In this document: positions 5,549 through 11,297 of the stretch, piece by piece
Layout of the letters: every line of letters starts with the position of its first letter
Position numbering within the stretch: the stretch's first letter is position 1
NCBI GenBank assembly: GCA_003531585.1
Contig: DQFX01000003.1
Span: 1 to 11,297, forward strand
Source of the DNA: Oscillospiraceae bacterium
Lineage (GTDB): Bacteria > Bacillota > Clostridia > Oscillospirales > Ruminococcaceae
Reading direction: 5' to 3'
DNA: 11,297 nt
Program-made: the position numbers and the translations under genes
The notes under the pieces: model-generated
What the model was told of the DNA's origin: nothing
Database searches by the model: none
Seen by the model: the letters and a program-made list of their open reading frames with translations, nothing else

Positions 5549-6505
5549 ATGACCAGATACCTTAACAGAATATGGGCGGTCGTGCTGCTTGCGTTTATAT
5601 CCTGCGCGCTGTGGGGCAGCGCGTTCCCGATGATAAAGATAGGATACGGGCAGTTCGGCATAACCGACAGCGGCGCCGGAGCCAAGATACTTTTCGCCGG
5701 TGTGAGGTTCATAATCGCCGGAGTTCTCGCCTGGCTCGCCGGGAGCCTCGCGCAGAAAAGGCCCTTGCTCCCGGAAAAGGGCAGGCGCGCCGCAGACTGG
5801 CGCAGAGTAATGCTGCTCAGCCTGTTCCAGACCATCTTGCAGTACTTTTTCTTCTACCTCGGGCTTGCCAACTGCACCGGGGTGAAATCCTCGATAATAA
5901 ACGGCTCCGGGGCGTTCGTCGTGATAATCCTGACTACCCTGGTGTTCCGCATGGAGAAAATGACCTGGAAGAAGCTCGCAGGCTGCATTCTCGGCTTCGC
6001 TGGAATTATCCTGATAAACCTCGGCGGGGATATGTCCGGGTTCGCCTGGAACGGCGAAGGGTTCATCTTCATGACCGTACTCAGCTACGCCGGGTCGACC
6101 ATTTTAATCAAGAGATTCACCGGAGAGGGCGCCGACCCCGTTATGATGTCATCGCTGCAATTCGTTTTCGGCGGCATAGTGCTTTCCCTCCTCGGACTGC
6201 TGATGGGCGGAGCCTCCGAGCAGTGGAGCTTCACCGGCGCCGGATTCGGCACGCTGATGTGGCTGTCGTTCGTTTCGGCGGCGGCTTACAGCCTGTGGGC
6301 GGTGCTGCTCAAGCATAACCCGGTGAGCCGGGTCGCCGTGTTTGGATTCCTCAATCCGGTGTGCGGAGTGCTGCTCTCGGCTCTGCTCCTCGGCGAGACC
6401 GAGCAGGCGTTCAGTCTGCGCTCCGCCGGCGCGCTGGCGCTGGTGTGCCTGGGTATATTCATCGTGAATTTCGAGCGCAGCACCCCCGAAAAGCAGTCCG
6501 ACTGA
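5549..6505 (+). CDS. EamA-family (DMT superfamily) transporter
   Basis: The 318-residue protein is almost entirely hydrophobic, with about ten predicted membrane spans arranged as two EamA repeats (roughly residues 12-155 and 165-308). It starts with the typical WGSAFPMIK-like segment (residues 23-31). DMT transporters move small metabolites such as amino acids, nucleotide sugars or drugs across the cytoplasmic membrane, usually with a proton; the substrate cannot be read from sequence. The ATG follows AGGGAAGTG at normal spacing and a consensus promoter. The stop is 12 nt before the queH start, so the two genes are surely co-transcribed, and a link to queuosine metabolism is possible but unproven. 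Length is normal. Confidence 0.92.
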   Translation: MTRYLNRIWAVVLLAFISCALWGSAFPMIKIGYGQFGITDSGAGAKILFAGVRFIIAGVLAWLAGSLAQKRPLLPEKGRRAADWRRVMLLSLFQTILQYFFFYLGLANCTGVKSSIINGSGAFVVIILTTLVFRMEKMTWKKLAGCILGFAGIILINLGGDMSGFAWNGEGFIFMTVLSYAGSTILIKRFTGEGADPVMMSSLQFVFGGIVLSLLGLLMGGASEQWSFTGAGFGTLMWLSFVSAAAYSLWAVLLKHNPVSRVAVFGFLNPVCGVLLSALLLGETEQAFSLRSAGALALVCLGIFIVNFERSTPEKQSD

Positions 6506-6517
6506 AAAGGAGCCGCA

Positions 6518-7156
6518 ATGCAGAAACCAAACTACCAGAAAATGCTGGAATCCATAATAGCCGCTATCCCGGAGGGAGAAGCTCCCAAGCTGCTGCTTCA
6601 CAGCTGCTGCGCTCCCTGCTCGAGCTACTGCCTGGAATACCTGGCGCAGTACTTCCGGATAACGCTGCTGTACTACAACCCGAACATCTCCCCAGAGGAG
6701 GAGTTCCACAAGCGCGTTGAGGAGCTGCGCCGCCTGGTAAGGGAGCTTCCGATGAAGCACCCCGCCGAGGTGGTGGTGCCGGAGTACCGCCCGGAGGAAT
6801 TCTACTCGGCGGTGAAGGGCATGGAGTCCCTCCCGGAGGGCGGCGAGCGCTGCTTCGTGTGCTACCGCCTGCGGCTGGAGAGGTCGGCGCAGTACGCGGC
6901 GGAGCACGGCTTCGACTACTTCTGCTCTACGCTGTCGATAAGCCCGATGAAAAACGCCGCCAAGCTCAACGAGATAGGCGCGGAGCTTTCCGAGCTATAC
7001 CCAGTGAAGCTGCTGCCCTCCGACTTCAAGAAAAAGGGCGGCTACCTGCGCTCCATCGAGCTTTCCAGGGAGTACGGGCTGTACCGCCAGAACTACTGCG
7101 GCTGCGTGTTCTCAAAGCAGGAGGCTCAGCGCCGTGAAAATGAGAAAACAAATTAA
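6518..7156 (+). CDS. queH: Epoxyqueuosine reductase QueH
   Basis: QueH reduces epoxyqueuosine in tRNA to queuosine, the last step of the pathway for the wobble base in tRNAs with GUN anticodons, and replaces the unrelated QueG. The 212 residues show the family (DUF208) motifs in order: LLLHSCCAPCSS with C30, C31 and C34; YYNPNI followed by an EEEFHKR helix; C112-x2-C115; FDYFCSTLSISPMKN from residue 132; and YCGCVFS with C194 and C196. These cysteines are expected to hold the iron-sulfur cluster and extra iron. AAAAGGAG (6505-6512) overlaps the EamA stop. No other queuosine gene (queA, tgt, queC-F) is in the window. No clear terminator follows. Confidence 0.95.
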   Translation: MQKPNYQKMLESIIAAIPEGEAPKLLLHSCCAPCSSYCLEYLAQYFRITLLYYNPNISPEEEFHKRVEELRRLVRELPMKHPAEVVVPEYRPEEFYSAVKGMESLPEGGERCFVCYRLRLERSAQYAAEHGFDYFCSTLSISPMKNAAKLNEIGAELSELYPVKLLPSDFKKKGGYLRSIELSREYGLYRQNYCGCVFSKQEAQRRENEKTN

Positions 7157-7206
7157 ATCATCTGAAACTTTTCCTATGTTACCAATGACTACCTGTTACA
7201 GAGGAA

Positions 7207-7227
7207 TTTTTTTAGAGGTGACCTTAT
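7207..7227. repeat. Solo end of the IS5/MITE family
   Basis: TTTTTTTAGAGGTGACC (7207-7223) matches the terminal repeat of the MITEs, being closest to the complement of the left end of copy B, and is followed by TTAT (7224-7227), the same target sequence. A partner end is not clear; TCATCTGAAAC near 7158 may be a decayed one. Probably an old, eroded insertion between queH and the glycosyltransferase operon. Confidence 0.5.
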
Positions 7228-7311
7228 TTAAAAATGCAACATTTTCTCGGTTCCGGTTGTTTTATATGCAGAGGATAAAATTCGCCGAGCCGCCTGCAAG
7301 ACATTCGCAAT

Positions 7312-7349
7312 GTTACAAAATGGTTACAATACCGTGAAACGGGTTTACA
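7312..7349 (+). promoter_or_regulatory. 11-bp-phased TTACA repeats (PhoP/PhoB-like operator candidate)
   Basis: GTTACA (7312-7317), GTTACA (7323-7328), GTGAAA (7334-7339) and TTTACA (7344-7349, itself the -35 box) recur on an 11-bp period with 5-bp gaps. Direct hexamer repeats of TT(A/T)ACA type with about 5-bp spacers upstream of or over a -35 box are the known pattern of OmpR/PhoB-family regulators such as Bacillus PhoP. The third repeat is degenerate and no regulator gene is nearby. Confidence 0.45.
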
Positions 7350-7372
7350 AAGGCGGTCAGGCGTGTTATAAT
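7344..7372 (+). promoter_or_regulatory. Promoter of the GT2-GtrA operon
   Basis: TTTACA (7344-7349), 17-bp spacer, TATAAT (7367-7372), with a TGT extension just before the -10. It lies 59 bp before the chosen start codon and serves all three genes up to 10698. Confidence 0.88.
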
Positions 7373-7431
7373 AGGTTTGACAGAATTGTCAGAAAATATA
7401 CAATTTCCTCGAAAAAGGGGTGAAAATAGCC

Positions 7432-8490
7432 GTGAATGTTCCCGTGCTGATACCTACATACAACCCGACGGAGCGTATAATCGAGGTGGTACGGAGCCTT
7501 ATCTCCGCCGGATTCGAACGGCTGATAATCGTCGACGACGGCAGCCGTCCGGAGTGCTCCCCGATATTTGCCGCTCTTGCGGATATGCCGCAGTGCACTC
7601 TGCTTCACCATGACGTGAACCGCGGAAAGGGCCGCGGACTTAAGACCGGATTCGCGTATATCCTGGAGCACATGCCGGAATGCAGCGGGGTCGTCACCAC
7701 CGACGACGACGGTCAGCACTCCCCGGAGGACATTCAGCGCTGCGCCGAAAAAATGGAGCAGTCCGGCAGGGCAGTGCTGGGAGCCAGGGATTTCACCGGG
7801 GACGACGTCCCGCCCCGCAGCCGGTTCGGAAACAACTGCACGCGGTTCGTGTTCCGGGCGCTCTGCGGAATCAGGATAACCGACACCCAGACCGGGCTGA
7901 GGGCGCTTCCCGTAAGCTATCTTCCGGCGCTTGCGAAGCTCAGCGGCGAGCGGTTCGAGTACGAGACCAACATGCTGCTTGAGATGAAGCGGCTGGGGCT
8001 TCCGTTCGACGAGGTCAGGATTCAGACTATCTACAACGACAAGAACAGCGGTTCGCATTTCCACCCGCTGAGGGATTCCATCAAGATATACGCCGTGATA
8101 TTCCGGTTTATGCTCAGCTCCGGGATTTGCTCGCTCATCGACATCGGGCTGTTCACGCTGATAAATCTGCTGACTGCTCCGCTTTTCAGCAGCACGGAGC
8201 TGCGGATACTCACCGCCACAGCGGGCGCCCGGGTGGTATCCTCCCTGGTGAATTTCCTTGTGAACAGGAGCGGGGTGTTCCGCTCCGGGAAGAACATCAG
8301 GCGCGCCGCCGTGAGGTACTACACGCTTGCGGCGTGCCAGCTCATCGCGTCGTACCTCTGCGTGAATGGGATTGCACTGCTTTTCGGCGGCGGAGCCAGC
8401 GTATGGCAGACCGTTATAAAAATAATCGTGGATACAGCGCTGTTCTTCGTCAGCTTCGGAATACAGCGCGACTGGGTCTATGCAGACTGA
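7432..8490 (+). CDS. GT2 glycosyltransferase fused to GtrA-like membrane domain
   Basis: The first part (residues 1 to about 215) is a family 2 glycosyltransferase of the polyprenyl-phosphate sugar synthase (DPM1/GtrB) type, with IPTYNP at 7-12, VDDGS at 34-38, RGKGRGLKTG at 64-73 and the metal-binding DDDGQH at 91-96. The second part (about 219-350) is a GtrA domain with four membrane spans and the typical NFLVNRSGVF and C-terminal QRDWVY signatures. Such pairs make a lipid-phosphate sugar in the cytoplasm and are thought to flip it outward; here both are one 352-residue chain. GTG at 7420 is also in frame, but AAGGGGTG (7415-7422) lies over it and is well placed for GTG at 7432. First gene of a three-gene operon; the acceptor glycan is unknown. 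Confidence 0.9.
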   Translation: MNVPVLIPTYNPTERIIEVVRSLISAGFERLIIVDDGSRPECSPIFAALADMPQCTLLHHDVNRGKGRGLKTGFAYILEHMPECSGVVTTDDDGQHSPEDIQRCAEKMEQSGRAVLGARDFTGDDVPPRSRFGNNCTRFVFRALCGIRITDTQTGLRALPVSYLPALAKLSGERFEYETNMLLEMKRLGLPFDEVRIQTIYNDKNSGSHFHPLRDSIKIYAVIFRFMLSSGICSLIDIGLFTLINLLTAPLFSSTELRILTATAGARVVSSLVNFLVNRSGVFRSGKNIRRAAVRYYTLAACQLIASYLCVNGIALLFGGGASVWQTVIKIIVDTALFFVSFGIQRDWVYAD

Positions 8491-8503
8491 AAGGAGCCTA
8501 CGC

Positions 8504-9604
8504 TTGACCGACAACATAGTTTCAGAGGAGAGACCGCGCAGCAAGCCGCGGTTCAAGAAGAAAAAGAAGAGCCGCGCCGCCTGCGTTATCCGGAGAATTC
8601 TGCTGGTGCTGCTGACCGTGATACTCGCGGTGCTGGCGGCGCTGCTGGGCGTGGTGTACGTCATGGAGAAGGGCCCGTCGGAAACGGCGCGGAACCTGTT
8701 CGTGATATCCTGCCGGGAGACCAGCGCGATAAAGTGGGTGCCGAACATCTTCCTGTCAAACGAGCAGGTGGAGCTGATAGCGGCGCAGAACGCTATCCAG
8801 GAGACCGACGACATCACCGACCCGGGTCTTGTGAAGATACCCGCCCCGGCTGACATCAAGGAAGCCGCAGGCTCCGACCCGGACATCGACCCCGACGGCG
8901 ACGGGATAGACATTATCGACGTCAGCGGCTCCACGTTCAAGGGCAAGATGATGGTAGTATACGACCCCTCCAGGGTGTTCGTGGGCATTTCGGGGAAATT
9001 CGGGCTTGAGGAGCATGGCAAGACTCTCCCGGAGATATACGATTCCTACGATAATATAGTCGGCGCGATAAACGGCGGCGGCTTCGACGACCGCCCCGGC
9101 CACATGACCGGCGGCGAACCCTGGGGCATAGTGATGTCGCAGGGGGAGGTGCTGTGGGGAACTCCGATGTACTACACCTGGGACACCATCGGCATAACCT
9201 GCGACAACAAGCTCGTAGTCGGCAGGATGACCGTGCAGGAGGCAGTCGACATGGGCGTGCGCGACGCTGTGAAATTCGGGCCTATCCTCATCGTCAACGG
9301 CGAACCGGTGGAGGCTCTAGGCGACGGCAGCGGGCTGAATCCGCGCACGGCGATAGGTCAGCGGGCGGACGGCGCGATGCTCCTGCTGACGATAGACGGA
9401 AGGCAGTCCAACAGCATCGGCGCTAGCCTGGCGGACGTCCGGGACGTTATGCTGGATTTCGGAGCGGTCAACGCCGCGAACCTGGACGGCGGCTCGTCCA
9501 CCAGCATGATATACAACGGCGAGATGATAAACCAGAACGCAAGCCTCATCGGACTTCGCAAGATGTGCACCGCGATACTCGTGAAGGGCGGTGAGCAGCA
9601 GTGA
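8504..9604 (+). CDS. Membrane-anchored phosphodiester glycosidase (NAGPA domain)
   Basis: A short cytoplasmic tail rich in Lys and Arg (residues 10-31) is followed by one membrane span (about 32-53) and an outside domain. From about residue 120 it matches the NAGPA/phosphodiester glycosidase family, with INGGGFDD at 189-196, NPRTAIGQ at 279-286, LLTIDGRQ and the closing NLDGGSSTSM at 326-335. Family members cleave sugar-phosphodiester links, the human one removing GlcNAc from GlcNAc-P-mannose; the bacterial substrates are mostly unknown. TTG at 8504 is taken as start because AAAGGAG (8490-8496) is 7 nt before it. An ATG at 8480 overlapping the previous gene is possible but lacks a ribosome site. 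An acidic DPDGDGIDIID stretch (about 126-138) could bind calcium. Context suggests a role on surface glycopolymers. Confidence 0.88.
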   Translation: MTDNIVSEERPRSKPRFKKKKKSRAACVIRRILLVLLTVILAVLAALLGVVYVMEKGPSETARNLFVISCRETSAIKWVPNIFLSNEQVELIAAQNAIQETDDITDPGLVKIPAPADIKEAAGSDPDIDPDGDGIDIIDVSGSTFKGKMMVVYDPSRVFVGISGKFGLEEHGKTLPEIYDSYDNIVGAINGGGFDDRPGHMTGGEPWGIVMSQGEVLWGTPMYYTWDTIGITCDNKLVVGRMTVQEAVDMGVRDAVKFGPILIVNGEPVEALGDGSGLNPRTAIGQRADGAMLLLTIDGRQSNSIGASLADVRDVMLDFGAVNAANLDGGSSTSMIYNGEMINQNASLIGLRKMCTAILVKGGEQQ

Positions 9605-10698
9605 AGGGCGAACATTACGCAGAGAGGACGCGCAGCACCGGAACGGTCGTGTTCTACTCGATTTATTTTGTGCTGCTTGCGGCGGCGCTGTCGGCGGCAG
9701 TTGTGGGGCTGGGGAAGCTGTGGGAGTTCCTCCAGCACTACGAGGCGTGCCAGATATACCACACCATTGACGCGGTGACGGAGGAGCTGAACTCCGGAAA
9801 TCTCGGCCTGCTTTACAGCGGTATCGAGGGCGAGATCTCTCCCTACGAGGGCGAGGGAGCGGCGCGGCGGCAGCTTTCCGAGCGGTTCACCGGGGAGTTC
9901 ACGCTGAAGAAGAATATCAAGGAGAGCACGAAGGAAAATCCGGTGTACACGGTGCTGTGCGGCGGGGAGCCTGCGGCGTTCGCAAGGCTTGCCCAGACCG
10001 GCGCGGACGAGCTTTACGGATTCGAGATATACGGCGTGGAGCGGGTCTACGGCGTTCAGCTGGTGCAGAACGAGAGCGTAAGGCTGAGCCTTCCGACGGG
10101 CTGCACGGCGAAAATAAACGGCGTGGAGCTGTCAAGCTGGTCGGAGCACGAAACGGCTGAAATTCCGGAAGCGGCGGAGTTCGGGGAGTACCTGACGAGC
10201 GCCCCGCAGATGGACAGCTACGCACTTACCGGGCTGATGTACCCGCCGGAGGTGGAGTTCTCCGACGGCTCCGGGAAGCCGCTGGAGACGCTCCGGGACG
10301 AAAACGGCGCGTATAGATGCGGGCTTCCGGTGACCGATTCAGCCGCGGCTGAGCAGGCGAAGGAGTTCGCGCTGGAGTTCTCCGAGCTGTACTCGAAGTA
10401 CATTGCGAACGACGTGTACTTTTCGTCGATATCGGGGTATATCCCGCAGGGGACCGAGCTTTACAGCAACCTCAGCACCTACGAGGGTCAGTTTTACACC
10501 TACCACAGCGGCTACGACTTCACGGAGGAGCAGGTGCGGCGCGTAACGCAGTACTCCGCCGACTGCTTCGCGGTGCGCGTAAGCTACGTTCACAACGTGT
10601 ACTACGGCGGCGAGACCTACAGCTATCCCGCGGACAACACGATATACGCGGTAAACACCGAGTCCGGCTGGAAAGCCGCAGGACTTACGATGAACTGA
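9601..10698 (+). CDS. Unrecognised single-pass membrane protein, glycopolymer operon
   Basis: I do not recognise this 365-residue protein. It has a short charged N-terminus, one hydrophobic span at about residues 15-38 and a large outside part rich in Glu, Gly, Ser and Tyr. The outside part may be two small alpha/beta domains: one at about 45-150, beginning with a helix (EACQIYHTIDAVTEELNSG), and one at about 245-365, beginning AEQAKEFALEFSELYSKYIA and ending in strands, somewhat like an NTF2-type fold (guess). It has no catalytic signature, no LPxTG motif and no cysteine pairs of note. The GTG start overlaps the stop of the phosphodiester glycosidase gene (GTGA, 9601-9604), so translation is coupled, which implies the two proteins act together. 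It may be a scaffold or accessory factor at the outer membrane face. Confidence 0.82.
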   Translation: MKGEHYAERTRSTGTVVFYSIYFVLLAAALSAAVVGLGKLWEFLQHYEACQIYHTIDAVTEELNSGNLGLLYSGIEGEISPYEGEGAARRQLSERFTGEFTLKKNIKESTKENPVYTVLCGGEPAAFARLAQTGADELYGFEIYGVERVYGVQLVQNESVRLSLPTGCTAKINGVELSSWSEHETAEIPEAAEFGEYLTSAPQMDSYALTGLMYPPEVEFSDGSGKPLETLRDENGAYRCGLPVTDSAAAEQAKEFALEFSELYSKYIANDVYFSSISGYIPQGTELYSNLSTYEGQFYTYHSGYDFTEEQVRRVTQYSADCFAVRVSYVHNVYYGGETYSYPADNTIYAVNTESGWKAAGLTMN

Positions 10699-10708
10699 CA
10701 AGGCGGAT

Positions 10709-10728
10709 CGTGGACGTGGAAGTCCACG
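10709..10728 (+). terminator. Short hairpin after the operon
   Basis: CGTGGAC (10709-10715) and GTCCACG (10722-10728) form a perfect 7-bp stem with a 6-nt loop, 10 nt after the stop; GAGAAGGCTTTT follows. A possible but weak terminator. Confidence 0.45.
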
Positions 10729-10744
10729 GAGAAGGCTTTTAAGT

Positions 10745-10776
10745 AATTCGGAATTATGAATTCAGAATTCGGAATT
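10745..10776. repeat. AATTCGGAATT direct repeat
   Basis: AATTCGGAATT occurs at 10745-10755 and 10766-10776, with ATGAATTCAG between. Low-complexity AATT-rich blocks of this type are often intergenic debris; no function is evident. Confidence 0.5.
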
Positions 10777-10809
10777 TCGGTGTCGCCACTGGCGGCGTAT
10801 TAAAAAATG

Positions 10810-10834
10810 ACGGGCAGGCTCAGCGCCTGCCCGT
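10810..10834. terminator. Perfect 10-bp terminator-like hairpin
   Basis: ACGGGCAGGC (10810-10819) and GCCTGCCCGT (10825-10834) pair perfectly over a 5-nt loop. TTTC follows on the plus strand; on the minus strand the stem is followed closely by six T (10807-10802), so it looks better as a minus-strand terminator, and may be bidirectional. Confidence 0.7.
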
Positions 10835-10864
10835 TTCAGCTTGTCGAAAAAGTCCAGCGAAAGC

Positions 10865-10892
10865 TTGGCATTTTTTAGTGAATATGGTATAA
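10865..10892 (+). promoter_or_regulatory. IS1182-like transposase promoter, split by MITE B
   Basis: TTGGCA (10865-10870), 17 bp, then TATAA (10888-10892). Removing the MITE and one copy of its ATAA duplication joins this to the T at 11067 and restores TATAAT in front of the transposase ribosome site. With the insertion the box reads TATAAG and the gene is about 170 bp further away. Confidence 0.72.
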
Positions 10893-11062
10893 GGTCATCT
10901 CTAAAAACCTCATGTGAGCGAAAATGTGCAGTGCGCACCATCTTCGCTCTGCAACAGCGTGTTGCACCTCCTCGTAAGGCATACAGCCTTACGAGGAGGC
11001 TTTCCTAGAAGCTGGCACACCCTGCCCATTTTTGCTTTTCACACCGGTTTTTAGAGGTTCCC
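10893..11062. mobile_element. MITE copy B, complete, 170 bp
   Basis: Left end GGTCATCTCTAAAAACC (10893-10909) and the complement of the right end, GGGAACCTCTAAAAACC (11046-11062), match at 13 of 17 positions. ATAA flanks both sides (10889-10892, 11063-11066). There is no coding sequence. Inside, three hairpins follow one another without gaps: 10916-10949 (imperfect, GAGCGAA/TTCGCTC at the base), 10950-10966 (TGCAACA-GCG-TGTTGCA) and 10967-10999 (14-bp perfect stem, ATACA loop). The right 92 bases match copy A at 1-93. The ends match the IS5-family relic at 4426-4752, which suggests mobilisation by that type of transposase. Confidence 0.9.
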
Positions 11063-11083
11063 ATAATAAAAAAGGGTGATAAA

Positions 11084-11221
11084 ATGTTGAATCGAAAACA
11101 AAAAGAAAGAAGCCAGAGTGAAATAACCTGCATAGACGACCTTGTGCCGAAAAACCATCTGCTGCGAAAGATAGACGAAACAGTGGACTTCACGAAGATG
11201 ATGTTGTATAATAAAACTTGA
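11084..11221 (+). pseudogene. IS1182-family transposase, N-terminal fragment
   Basis: The 45-codon frame begins MLNRKQKERSQSEITCIDDL and continues VPKNHLLRKIDETVDFTK, the usual N-terminus of IS1182-type transposases, then departs (MMLYNKT) and stops. The complete enzyme is about ten times longer. The ribosome site AAAAAAGGGTGAT precedes the ATG. The break with family similarity is near 11199, and what follows carries the start of another element, so the gene was probably cut by a later insertion or deletion. Its promoter was separately interrupted by MITE B. Confidence 0.75.
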
Positions 11222-11246
11222 CACCCCACGCTCAAAAGAATATACT
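11218..11246 (+). promoter_or_regulatory. Promoter of the gene at the right edge
   Basis: TTGACA (11218-11223), 17 bp, TATACT (11241-11246); AGGAGGG (11253-11259) follows at good distance from the ATG at 11268. One base from the full sigma-A consensus. Confidence 0.85.
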
Positions 11247-11267
11247 AAAATCAGGAGGGTGAAGGAC

Positions 11268-11297
11268 ATGTCAGAAGCAAAGAAATACGACAGGAGC
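11268..11297 (+). CDS. Start of a gene cut by the window edge, possibly an IS orfA
   Basis: Only ten codons are seen (MSEAKKYDRS). The strong ribosome site and promoter make this a real start. The AKKYDRS opening, the roughly 50-nt leader and the TGACACCCC sequence (11219-11227), which resembles IS3-family termini, suggest the first frame of an IS3-type transposase that inserted into the IS1182 remnant. This is a guess from very little sequence. Confidence 0.5.
   Translation, partial: MSEAKKYDRS

Noticed and set aside
8879..8917. Dockerin or EF-hand repeat in the phosphodiester glycosidase (DPDGDGIDIID)
   Set aside because: Only one acidic stretch, without the second repeat or the flanking helix pattern of dockerins; at most a single calcium site or linker.
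7366..9021. Long open frame on the minus strand opposite the glycosyltransferase and glycosidase genes
   Set aside because: It spans two genes with clear family motifs on the other strand, has no ribosome site or recognisable motif, and comes from GC-rich codon use.
10745..10776. CRISPR-like array from the AATTCGGAATT repeats
   Set aside because: Only two 11-bp units with a 10-bp gap; no array and no cas genes.

Overview
The window looks like chromosomal DNA of a gut-type Clostridia bacterium. Oscillospirales/Ruminococcaceae-like is the best guess, because the genes are moderately GC-rich, the intergenic regions are AT-rich with near-consensus sigma-A promoters, ribosome binding sites are strong (AGGAGG type), and reverse rubrerythrin, QueH and oleate hydratase occur together. 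This is inference from gene content only; no marker gene for taxonomy is present.

Layout, left to right. (1) Bases 1-93 are the right part of a short mobile repeat (MITE copy A). It is followed at once by a TetR-type regulator (151-708), a 591-residue oleate hydratase (876-2651) and a divergent PlsY-like acyltransferase (2860-3468). Together they suggest a unit for handling unsaturated fatty acids. (2) A 49-bp inverted-repeat insertion and two terminators separate this from a minus-strand reverse rubrerythrin (3685-4239) with a perfect consensus promoter. (3) An internally deleted IS5-family element (4426-4752) with inverted ends and a TTAT target duplication lies between the rubrerythrin and a minus-strand flavodoxin-fold reductase (4771-5394). 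(4) Divergently from the reductase runs an operon of an EamA-family transporter (5549-6505) and QueH epoxyqueuosine reductase (6518-7156). (5) An operon of three tightly coupled genes (7432-10698) encodes a GT2 glycosyltransferase fused to a GtrA flippase domain, a membrane-anchored phosphodiester glycosidase (NAGPA domain), and an unrecognised single-pass membrane protein. This looks like a surface-glycopolymer module. Its promoter region carries TTACA-type repeats on an 11-bp period, like PhoP/PhoB-class operators. (6) The right end is a pile-up of mobile DNA: MITE copy B (10893-11062) sits inside the -10 box of an IS1182-like transposase gene. That gene is itself cut short, and a third element with its own consensus promoter runs off the window.

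The most distinctive signals are the MITE family, whose ends match those of the IS5 relic and which inserts at TTAT/ATAA-like sites in or next to promoters; the fused GT2-GtrA / NAGPA / unknown-protein operon with possible Pho-type control; and the TetR / oleate hydratase / atypical PlsY neighbourhood. No rRNA, tRNA, CRISPR array or riboswitch was recognised.
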